This document shows positions 17,661 to 24,763 of a DNA stretch of 64,000 nt, piece after piece. The stretch is taken from positions 22,090 to 86,089 of the forward strand of contig NZ_JAAFZA010000015.1 in the NCBI RefSeq assembly GCF_015356865.1. The letters are read 5' to 3'. The notes under the pieces were generated by a model. That model had not been told where the DNA came from. It made no database searches and was given only the letters and a program-made list of their open reading frames with translations. The DNA is from Catenulispora pinisilvae. GTDB lineage: Bacteria > Actinomycetota > Actinomycetes > Streptomycetales > Catenulisporaceae. How positions within the stretch are numbered: the first letter of the stretch is position 1; the number at the start of each line of letters is the position of its first letter. The position numbers and the translations under genes were made by a program.

Positions 17661-18733
17661 ACCTGCCTCACCCGGCGCCGACGGGCCAGCGCGATGAACA
17701 CCGGAGCCCCGACGAGCGCGGTGACGATCCCGACGTCCACCTCGCCCGGCGGCGCGATGAGCCGGCCGACCACGTCGGCGGCCAGCAGCAGGGTCGGCGC
17801 CAGAAGCATCGTGTAGGGCAGCAGCCAGCGGTGGTCCGGGCCGGTGATCTGGCGTGCGGCGTGCGGCACGGCCAGCCCCACGAACCCGATCGGGCCGGCG
17901 GCGGCCACCGCGCCGCCGCACAGCAGCGTCACCGAGACCAACGCCAGCGCGCCGACCCGGCCCGGGCGCACGCCGAGCGCGCGACCGGTGTCCTCGCCCA
18001 GGGCCAGGGCGTTGAGCGAGCCCGCCAACGGCAGCGCGATCAGCGCGCCGAGGAGCATGAAGCCCCCGGTCTGCCCCAGGACCGACAACGAGCGCCCGGC
18101 CAGCGAGCCGACCGACCAGAACCGGAAGTCCTGGAACGCCGACCGGTCCGACAAAGTCAGAGCACTGACCAGGGCGCCGAGGACGGCGCTCACGGTCGCA
18201 CCGGCCAGCGCCAACCGGATCGGCGCGGTCCCGCGCGGCCCCCGCCCGCCGAGGGTGTGTACCAGCAGCGCGGCTATCCCGGCACCGAGCAGGGCCGGCC
18301 ACACCTGAGCGGTCTGCGGGTCCAGATGCAGGACGGCGATGCCGACCACCACGGCGGCCGAGGCCCCCATGTTGACGCCGAGCAGCCCGGGATCGGCCAG
18401 CGGGTTGCGGGTCACGGCCTGCATCAACGTCCCGGCCAGGCCGAGGGCGGCCCCGACGGCGAGGCCGATCACCGTCCGCGGCAGCCGCAGATCCCTGACG
18501 ATCAACGCGTCGTCGCTGTTGTCGTGATGGACGAGCGCGTGCAGCACCGTCCCCAGCGCGATCGGCTTGCTCCCCAACGCCAAGCTGGCGAAGGTCGCCG
18601 CCGCGAGCAGGACGGCGCACGCCGCCAGCCCGAGGAACAACCGCGTGCGCTTGTTGCTGCCGGGGACGACCGGAAGGGGCGGAAGGAGCGGAACGGAGGC
18701 CGCGATGGTGCGAACGTCCCCAGCCTGTTCCAT
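17657..18733 (-). CDS. FecCD-family siderophore permease (first subunit)
   Basis: A 358-residue multi-spanning membrane protein with the FecCD signature (GAALGLAGTLMQAVTRNPLA, then DPGLLGVNMGA). It is the first gene of an operon read leftwards: permease, permease, ATPase, binding protein, two ABC half-transporters. A perfect palindromic iron box lies 26 bases upstream of the start, so the entire operon should be repressed by iron. The start ATG is preceded by GGAAGGAAG. Confidence 0.94.
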   Translation of the reverse strand: MEQAGDVRTIAASVPLLPPLPVVPGSNKRTRLFLGLAACAVLLAAATFASLALGSKPIALGTVLHALVHHDNSDDALIVRDLRLPRTVIGLAVGAALGLAGTLMQAVTRNPLADPGLLGVNMGASAAVVVGIAVLHLDPQTAQVWPALLGAGIAALLVHTLGGRGPRGTAPIRLALAGATVSAVLGALVSALTLSDRSAFQDFRFWSVGSLAGRSLSVLGQTGGFMLLGALIALPLAGSLNALALGEDTGRALGVRPGRVGALALVSVTLLCGGAVAAAGPIGFVGLAVPHAARQITGPDHRWLLPYTMLLAPTLLLAADVVGRLIAPPGEVDVGIVTALVGAPVFIALARRRRVRQV

Positions 18734-18758
18734 GGCTTCCTTCCGGAGGGTTGATCAA

Positions 18759-18788
18759 AAGTGAGGTTAGGCTAGCCTAACCTCACTT
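18759..18788. promoter_or_regulatory. Perfect 30-bp palindromic iron box
   Basis: The half-site AAGTGAGGTTAGGCT is followed by its exact reverse complement. The core AGGTTAGGCTAGCCTAACCT contains the DtxR/DmdR iron-box elements in both orientations. The full length is long enough for two repressor dimers. It precedes the siderophore uptake operon. Confidence 0.93.
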
Positions 18789-18825
18789 GCGCAGCAAGAA
18801 GCGTCCGCTGCGCGACCCGGCCGGA

Positions 18826-18860
18826 GACGACAGATGACAGACGACAGACGACAGACGACG
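18826..18860. repeat. 7-bp tandem repeat (GACGACA-like, x5)
   Basis: Five consecutive heptamers (GACGACA, GATGACA, GACGACA, GACGACA, GACGACG) lie between the iron operon promoter and the end of the next minus-strand gene. No function is assigned. Confidence 0.85.
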
Positions 18861-18906
18861 TGCGGATTCCGCACGCCGCCTGGGAAAGGGGGGAGTTGGT
18901 GCTGTG

Positions 18907-20349
18907 CTACTCCCGGATCTGGGCCATCAGGTCGGCGGCCCGGTCATCCGGTCCGAAGTCAGGGCGCGCCGCGTGCTCGGCGGAGGCCCGTACCTGGTCG
19001 GCGGCGTCTTGCGGGAGGGCCATGCGTTCGGCCAGCCAGGTGGTGAGGTCCGGGAGCAGGCGCAGCAGGACGTGGGCGAAGTCGGCGTCGTAGAGGTCGC
19101 GGATCGCGGTGGCGGTCAGGGCGATCTGGTGGGGTGAGCAGGTGTGGGCGAGATCTGGGAACTCTTCGTCGAGCCAGGTGAGAGCGAGTTCGTTGTAGAC
19201 CTCTGACTCCTCGATCCGTTCGTTGTCGACTGTGAAGCCCTCGGGTACCGCACTCTGGCCGGGCCGGTGTTCGGCCCGCCAGGTCACGAACTCGGCGATC
19301 CAGGCGTCCTGGACCGCCTGTTGCTCCGGCCAAGCGGATTGGGTGCGGGCCCCGCCGCCCAGGCGGTCCGATGCGCGCAGTTCCTGGGCCAGGCGGCGGC
19401 AGCGGTGGAATTCGGCGAGCTGCGGTTCGGATTCGCCGCCGTCGCGGGGGACGCTGGCCACCGGGAGGATCCGGGCTGCCAGGTCGGCGTCGGACACCGG
19501 CTCGAACCGGGAGCGGCTCGTCGCATCCGGTCCGACCGCCGACTGCCAGGCGGTGAACGCCTGCTCGGCGTCGGCGAAGTAGCCGGCGCCGACAGTGTGG
19601 GGCTCGCCGCTGCAAACGTCGATGTCCCACAGATACCAGCGGTCGGTGCCCTCGGCGGCGGTGAACGGTGCCGTGATGGCGAACCGGGTGCCGTAAACGT
19701 CGCGGCACCACAGGGCCGAGCCGGTCGGCGTGCAGTCGATCGAGGCTTCCGGGAACTGGGGAACGGACTCCCGTAGATTCTTGACCGCACCGACGGGAGT
19801 CTGGGAATCCGGGTGCGGGACGATCCGGGCCAACGCCAGCAGCAGCCGCCACGTGCTGTTCTGCTCAACGGGATCGTCGACGCCCACGATGGCTTTGAAG
19901 GCCGTCACCGAGACGACCTCGTTGAACGCGTCGAGCAACACCTCCGGGCCGTAGGCGTCGAAGTCCGGTGCCTGTCCTGATTTCCCGAGGGCGTCGGTCC
20001 TTAGGGCGTCGGTCAGTGCGTCCTGGGCAGCCAGGATCCCGCCCAGCCGCCGACACAGCTCGTCCTCGAACCAGGTCACCGGCTGGTCAGCGGCGATAAG
20101 CTCCGCGACGACCGGCTCGGCGTCAGCCTTCGCACGTTCCATCCCTTCCTGGACGAGCTCCTGATCGAAATCCGGGAACAGGCCCGCCGCCAGCGACCAC
20201 TCAGGTCCGGCGAGGCGCTCGGTCCGCACCGCCTCCTCCTGGACTCTCGCCGCCTGCTCCTCGACCCGCCGAACGGCTGGGCTTCCCGAGCGGCTCGCCC
20301 GACCGCTTGGGCGGGCTGACTTCTTCTTACGCGGTTTGGAGGCTGGCAT
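18907..20349 (-). CDS. Hypothetical protein, 480 aa
   Basis: I do not recognise the family. The first 25 residues are strongly basic (KPRKKKSARPSGRASRSG), which could bind nucleic acid or be disordered. The rest is an acidic alpha-rich soluble protein with frequent Trp and no membrane segment. Codon use looks typical of the neighbours and the frame is long, so it is very probably real. The ATG is preceded by AGGATTG. It is divergent from the 20441 gene with only about 90 bases between them, so they share a promoter region. Confidence 0.75.
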   Translation of the reverse strand: MPASKPRKKKSARPSGRASRSGSPAVRRVEEQAARVQEEAVRTERLAGPEWSLAAGLFPDFDQELVQEGMERAKADAEPVVAELIAADQPVTWFEDELCRRLGGILAAQDALTDALRTDALGKSGQAPDFDAYGPEVLLDAFNEVVSVTAFKAIVGVDDPVEQNSTWRLLLALARIVPHPDSQTPVGAVKNLRESVPQFPEASIDCTPTGSALWCRDVYGTRFAITAPFTAAEGTDRWYLWDIDVCSGEPHTVGAGYFADAEQAFTAWQSAVGPDATSRSRFEPVSDADLAARILPVASVPRDGGESEPQLAEFHRCRRLAQELRASDRLGGGARTQSAWPEQQAVQDAWIAEFVTWRAEHRPGQSAVPEGFTVDNERIEESEVYNELALTWLDEEFPDLAHTCSPHQIALTATAIRDLYDADFAHVLLRLLPDLTTWLAERMALPQDAADQVRASAEHAARPDFGPDDRAADLMAQIRE

Positions 20350-20440
20350 GTGTCAATCCTACGGAGACGTGGCTTGGCGATGTGCGAGATCCGGGGACGG
20401 CCACGAAACGCTATCGCGCGGTCAACTGGCCGGTGAGAAC

Positions 20441-20857
20441 ATGTCGGCCTACCACCACGATGGAGTCCCGGTGAGACTGACGTTAGACACAGCGTTCGGC
20501 GAGGTTGATCTCAAGGCCTCGGCAGAGGAGCTGATCGCCCTAGCCGGCGCCGTGGCGCGAGGCACTGGGCGCGTCGATTCCACGGCTACTCGGGACAGCG
20601 GCGGGTTGGCGGGAATCCAGGTAGTGCAGTCCTCGGGCCCTGGCGTTCGGATTGACCTCGATACCGGGCGGAATGTCCTCGTCATCAGTGGCGATCAGGG
20701 GTCCAGGAGGCTCCTCGCCGAGAACCTTCACGACTTGGCCACCGTAGAGGATGGTTACCACCTTCACATCGACTACTTCCCCGACCATAGTTACCTAGCC
20801 GAGGGGTCTATGTCGCTAGTGGTCAGCAGCCCCCGCGGAGGCATGCCGGCCCGGTGA
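20441..20857 (+). CDS. Small protein, possibly Imm32-like
   Basis: A 138-residue soluble protein. The pattern of a short strand, LASAEELIALAGAVARG-type helix, then GDQGSRRLLAENLHDLA and HLHIDYFPDHSYL reminds me of immunity proteins of the Imm32 group. No toxin gene is adjacent, and the assignment is weak. The start chosen is the ATG behind GGTGAGAAC. An upstream ATG in frame would overlap the start of the divergent gene. It may be a stand-alone immunity or housekeeping protein. Confidence 0.6.
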   Translation: MSAYHHDGVPVRLTLDTAFGEVDLKASAEELIALAGAVARGTGRVDSTATRDSGGLAGIQVVQSSGPGVRIDLDTGRNVLVISGDQGSRRLLAENLHDLATVEDGYHLHIDYFPDHSYLAEGSMSLVVSSPRGGMPAR

Positions 20858-20938
20858 ATCGTTCGCTGGGGGAGCCGTACCCAGCCATACCCCGGTGTGT
20901 CCCACGTAGAGTGCTGTTGCCACCCAGGAGGAGCGTGC

Positions 20939-21061
20939 GTGCACACCATTTCTGACCCGACCGGAAAGCGGTTCGTCGTCGCCGACGTTGCCGCGAGCGG
21001 CCTTCCGGCCCGGCTGTGGTCCATCGCCGAGCGCCTCACCGACACGAAGCTGGTCTTCTAG
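20939..21061 (+). CDS. 40-codon ORF in front of the MFS transporter
   Basis: A GTG with a strong GGAGGAG eight bases upstream opens a 40-residue frame (ending GLPARLWSIAERLTDTKLVF) that stops one base before the ATG of the MFS gene. The spacing and ribosome site suggest a genuine translated small gene coupled to the transporter. I recognise no family. It could also be the surviving end of a larger gene. Confidence 0.5.
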   Translation: MHTISDPTGKRFVVADVAASGLPARLWSIAERLTDTKLVF

Positions 21062-21062
21062 G

Positions 21063-22493
21063 ATGCGCCGGGCGGCAGCAGCCCTACTGGCGTTGACCGT
21101 GGGGTGTGTGCTGGCCGACTCGGCGGTGGTCACCCTCGCCCTGCCGGAGATCCTGGAGCGCCTCCACACCACGGTGGGTCAGGTCGCCTGGGTGCTGATC
21201 GCGTTCAACCTCGTTCTGGCCGTCGTCGCTCGGCCCGCCGCGTGGTTCTACAAAGGACGGGATCCGGCTGTTCTGTGTGCGGCCGGCATCGCGGTGTTCG
21301 CCGGGGCCTCGGCGTTGTGCGCGGTGGCCGGTTCCCTGGACGTTCTGGTCGCCGCCCGGTCAGTTCAGGCCGTGGGCGGCGCGTTCGCGGTGATCGGCTG
21401 CCTTCAGCTCCTGGTCGACGAACTGACCGAGCGTCGCGGGATGGCATGGTGGATCGCCGCCGGCGTGTTCGGAACCGCTGTCGGCCCGGTCGCCGGTGGG
21501 CTGCTCACCGATGCGTTCTCCTGGCGCTCGATCTTCATCGTCCAGGTGCCGATCGCGGTACTGGCCGTTCCTGCCGCGCTGGCCAAGCGCCGCAGGAGCG
21601 GGCAGGGCCTCGCCGACGAGACACAGGAACACCTCACACAGGAACACCTCACCGAGGAACGTGACGCCGAGGAACGCGACACGCAGGAACACCACGCACC
21701 GAAACATCGCGTGCGGATCCGGCCGAACATCGCCCTGGCGCTGCTCTCGGCGGCACTGACCGCGGCGCTGTTCCTGTTCGTGCTGCTCCTGGTCGACGGC
21801 TGGCGTCGATCACCGGCGGTCGCAGCCGTCACGGTCTCGGTGATACCGCTCGCGGCACTCCTCGCCCGGCCGCTGACCCGGACGCTGCGATCGGGGCCGA
21901 TGGCACAGACGACGTCAGGATGCCTGCTCATCGCGGGCGGCCTGACCGGGTTGGCGCTGCTGCCCTCGGCCGATCTCGCGTGGACGATCGCACCCCAGGC
22001 GCTCGTCGGACTCGGGCTCGGTCTGACGTTGGATCCTCTGACCCTGCAGGCGATGGACGGCCGCACGCCGCTCTTCCGGCACGGTGGCTGGACCATCGCG
22101 GCCCGGCACGCGGGGGTGGTGCTGGGACTCGCGATTCTCACGCCTGTCTTCACCGCGGACCTTCGCAGCGCTCAGCCGCCCGCGGAAGACGCCATCACCG
22201 CGCTGGTGCTGAACGCTCCGCTGGCGCCGCAGGACAAAATCACGATCGCTCGCGGACTGGCCGATCAACTGAAGCAGGACAGCGGCCGGGTGCCCGACCT
22301 GGACCCCGCCTTCCAGCAGCTGAGCGTGCCCGCGGCGGAGAAACCTGCCGTGGCGCAGCTCGAACGTGACCTCAACCTTCAGCTCCAGCGGGCAGCCACC
22401 CATGCGTTCCGCAACGCCTTCCTGATCGGTGCGGCACTGGCCCTCGTGGCGTTGCTGTCCCTGATCCCGCTGCGTCGAGGAGGCGTGCGATGA
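21063..22493 (+). CDS. MFS transporter (DHA2-like drug exporter family)
   Basis: A 476-residue membrane protein with around 14 predicted helices. The start of the protein (helix 1 with DSAVVTLALPEI) and the later GPVAGGLLTDAFSWRSIF motif mark it as a DHA2-type proton antiporter. Between helices 6 and 7 lies a charged linker made of in-frame 15-bp repeats (residues about 187-215, TQEHLTQEHLTEERDAEERD). The stop overlaps the ATG of the next gene (ATGA), so transporter and partner are coupled. The ligand is unknown. Confidence 0.9.
   Translation: MRRAAAALLALTVGCVLADSAVVTLALPEILERLHTTVGQVAWVLIAFNLVLAVVARPAAWFYKGRDPAVLCAAGIAVFAGASALCAVAGSLDVLVAARSVQAVGGAFAVIGCLQLLVDELTERRGMAWWIAAGVFGTAVGPVAGGLLTDAFSWRSIFIVQVPIAVLAVPAALAKRRRSGQGLADETQEHLTQEHLTEERDAEERDTQEHHAPKHRVRIRPNIALALLSAALTAALFLFVLLLVDGWRRSPAVAAVTVSVIPLAALLARPLTRTLRSGPMAQTTSGCLLIAGGLTGLALLPSADLAWTIAPQALVGLGLGLTLDPLTLQAMDGRTPLFRHGGWTIAARHAGVVLGLAILTPVFTADLRSAQPPAEDAITALVLNAPLAPQDKITIARGLADQLKQDSGRVPDLDPAFQQLSVPAAEKPAVAQLERDLNLQLQRAATHAFRNAFLIGAALALVALLSLIPLRRGGVR
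21621..21695. repeat. In-frame 15-bp repeat (ACACAGGAACACCTC-like, x5)
   Basis: Two exact and three diverged 15-bp units encode a Gln/Glu/His-rich cytoplasmic loop of the MFS transporter. Confidence 0.85.
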
Positions 22494-23098
22494 CCAGCGC
22501 GGCCCGCCTGCGAACGGCGGCGCTCCCGGCTCTGGCCGCCGTACTGGTGAGCGGGGTGCTGGCCGTCCAGCTCGCCAACGGCGGCGGCCGCTACAGCCCG
22601 CTTCGCCCAGCCAACTCATGTCTCGCGGCACCGGTCAGCTCAGTATCGACCGGGATCGACGGCCTGACCGAGGAACTCGTCCTGACCGGTCTGGCCGCCG
22701 CGGCCTGCCAGATCGGCGTGTCCCGTGAGGCCTTCGCCCTACAGCTCGCCCAGCCCGGCACCCGCACCGACGCGCAGATCAACGCGCTGCGAGCCGGACT
22801 GCTCACCGCCGTCGACAGTCTGAAAGCCGCCGGCAAGCTCCCGCGGGCGTCGCAACTCGCCCGCGAGGCAGTCGACGCCTCGAACCTCAGCGGCCTGCGC
22901 AAGGCAGCGATCCGCGCGATCCCCGACGCGCTCATCGACAAAACCCTCACGACCGACGACGTCCTGCGTCGCACTATCAACGACCTTGATCTGCGCGCCC
23001 TGCTGGCGAACCTTAGCGACCGTCAAAAGCTGACCACCCAGGTGGACACGGCCGTCACGAAGGCGGTCATGGAACGCCTCGCGGATGATCTGCACTGA
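22490..23098 (+). CDS. Membrane-anchored partner of the MFS transporter (unknown family)
   Basis: A 202-residue protein with one N-terminal membrane helix (residues 8-28, ALPALAAVLVSGVLAVQLA) and an extracytoplasmic, mostly helical domain. I do not recognise the domain. The ATGA overlap with the MFS gene means they are translated together and probably work together, for example as an adaptor or exported substrate-binding part. The stop codon lies inside a 10-bp tandem repeat. Confidence 0.75.
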   Translation: MTSAARLRTAALPALAAVLVSGVLAVQLANGGGRYSPLRPANSCLAAPVSSVSTGIDGLTEELVLTGLAAAACQIGVSREAFALQLAQPGTRTDAQINALRAGLLTAVDSLKAAGKLPRASQLAREAVDASNLSGLRKAAIRAIPDALIDKTLTTDDVLRRTINDLDLRALLANLSDRQKLTTQVDTAVTKAVMERLADDLH

Positions 23099-23140
23099 TC
23101 TGCACTGATCTGCACTGATCTGCACTGATCTGGGCTGATC
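23091..23140. repeat. 10-bp tandem repeat TGCACTGATC (x4 plus one variant)
   Basis: Four exact units and one TGGGCTGATC. The first unit contains the stop codon of the preceding gene. The repeat fills most of the gap before the methyltransferase. Confidence 0.9.
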
Positions 23141-23173
23141 CGTAGTGATGCGAATCATGAAAGGTGAGTCGGC

Positions 23174-23878
23174 GTGGACGACACCGAGGAGCTGGCGCGC
23201 GCCAAAAAGCGCGGATGGCGCGAGATCGCCCGCATCGACGAGGACTACGCCGCCGGCCGGATCGATCAGGCCGGCTGGCACGACGCCGTCCTGGCCCTGA
23301 TCGAACCGGCCTACCTGGGCGGCGACAACCCGCGCGCCCAGTCCGGGCACTCCGGCGACGCCGCGCGCTGGCGCCGGGCCCGCGCCCTGCTCGTCGACGC
23401 CCTTCCCGCCGCCGGCGGCTCGTTCCTGGACGTCGGCTGCGCCAACGGCTACCTGATGGACACCCTCACCGGCTGGGCCGCCGACGCCGGAATCGCCATC
23501 GAACCGTTCGGCGTCGAGATCTCCGCCAAGCTGGCCCAGTTGGCCCAAGACCAACACCCCGCCTGGGCCGATCGGATCTGGACCGCGAACGCCGCCGCCT
23601 GGTCGCCGCCGCGCCGCTTCGACATCGTGCGCACCGGCCTGGACTACGTACCGGCGCCGCGCAGACCCAGCTACCTGGCGCACCTGCACGCGAACATCCC
23701 GGCCCCCGGCGGCAGGCTGGTGGTCGGCGCGTTCAACGAGGAGAGCGGCCAAGAAATCCTGGAGCAACAGGTCTCAGCACTCGGCTACCGGATCGCCGGG
23801 CGGACCCGTGCGGTGCATCCGCACCCGGCCTTGAGCTACAAGGCGTTCTGGATCGACTCGGACGACGCCTCCTCCTGA
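23174..23878 (+). CDS. Class I SAM-dependent methyltransferase
   Basis: A 234-residue cytoplasmic protein. Motif I (FLDVGCANGYLMDTL) at about residue 78 and an acidic residue at the end of strand 2 (FGVEIS) form the SAM pocket. Motif II is RFDIVRTGLDYVP. The substrate is unknown. It starts at a GTG behind AAAGGTGAG. Its 3' end overlaps the convergent DUF4240-like gene by 43 bases. Confidence 0.88.
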   Translation: MDDTEELARAKKRGWREIARIDEDYAAGRIDQAGWHDAVLALIEPAYLGGDNPRAQSGHSGDAARWRRARALLVDALPAAGGSFLDVGCANGYLMDTLTGWAADAGIAIEPFGVEISAKLAQLAQDQHPAWADRIWTANAAAWSPPRRFDIVRTGLDYVPAPRRPSYLAHLHANIPAPGGRLVVGAFNEESGQEILEQQVSALGYRIAGRTRAVHPHPALSYKAFWIDSDDASS

Positions 23879-24393
23879 CCACGCCCGCAGACTGACGCCT
23901 GGACGTGCGCGACGGTTCCAGCGTGAGCGGCACCGAAGTGCTCTAAGACTTCCCGCATCCGGTCGGAGAGGCTCTCGCCGAAGCGGTCGTGGAAGATGGA
24001 GTACGCCGAGGTCCCAGCCGCCGTCCACGTCTCCGATTCGGCGTCGAGGCGCCTGGCGAGGTACCGGCGGGCTGCTTGCGCCAGACTCTCCCGGCCGGCT
24101 CGTACGGACTGCCACGCCTGACGGCCCTGCGCAACGATCCAGAGGCACAAGTCTTCAGTGTCGTCCTCCGAGAAGACGAACGCGTCGACGCACGGCCCGT
24201 CGGAATAGTCGGCGAGTTCCTCCGCGGCGAGCTCGAACGCCAGTTGGTACTCGACTATCTCGGACGCTGTCGCAACACTCAGCCAAGCGGTCGCGCCCTC
24301 ATCGCCGGGGCCGGCGGATCCGACGCGATCCCAGAACGCGTCTGGGATCTCACCGTCTTCCAGCCACCCAGGAGTCTTGCTCACCGCGGCCAC
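23836..24393 (-). CDS. DUF4240-like protein
   Basis: A 185-residue soluble acidic protein. Residues 17-120 follow the DUF4240 plan: AFWDRV near the start, a helical middle with YQLAFELAAEEL, then DLCLWIVAQGRQAWQSV corresponding to the family's WLIAQGR segment. The function is unknown. DUF4240 proteins often occur next to immunity or toxin genes in actinobacteria. Start is a GTG preceded by GAGAGG. The last 14 codons overlap the methyltransferase gene on the opposite strand. Confidence 0.7.
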   Translation of the reverse strand: MAAVSKTPGWLEDGEIPDAFWDRVGSAGPGDEGATAWLSVATASEIVEYQLAFELAAEELADYSDGPCVDAFVFSEDDTEDLCLWIVAQGRQAWQSVRAGRESLAQAARRYLARRLDAESETWTAAGTSAYSIFHDRFGESLSDRMREVLEHFGAAHAGTVAHVQASVCGRGQEEASSESIQNAL

Positions 24394-24763
24394 CTCTCAC
24401 CTTCCCGAACGCAGGGTACCCACGATTCCCGGTGATCAGATGCACGCAAGCCGTCGGACGCCTTCTGTCGGAGCGGATCACCGTACACCAGAGTCATCTG
24501 ATCTTTTATGTTTCCCACTCTTTACATGCTGGACACGCGAGGAGTAAAACTACGGCAATCCGACGAATCATCGGATCAATCCCCGCGAGCGTGACAGCCC
24601 ACTGAGTCGAAGTCGCCACCGGCGACGCGGCCCAGGCGAGCACGAATTCGGCGCCTCCCAGCTGTGGGCGATCGGTCAACGGGACCAACGTCACCACGTC
24701 ACCACGTCACCGCCCAAGCCGGCTGGCGGCCGGCGCAACTGTCTGACAGGGAGGACCCGTTCC
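24394..24763. other. Intergenic region upstream of the beta-helix gene
   Basis: About 370 bases. It has an AT-rich segment at 24505-24560 that could hold promoters for either divergent gene. I see no clear operator or additional gene. Confidence 0.45.

Noticed and set aside
20441..20857. Toxin-immunity pair around the Imm32-like gene
   Set aside because: No toxin or polymorphic secretion domain is identifiable in the adjoining genes. The resemblance to Imm32 is weak.
23091..23140. Possible CRISPR-like array
   Set aside because: Units are 10 bp in direct contact without spacers. The same holds for the 12- and 13-bp arrays. No cas genes are present.
24506..24697. Minus-strand 63-codon frame in the intergenic region before the beta-helix gene
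   Set aside because: No Shine-Dalgarno, unusual composition and position inside a likely promoter.
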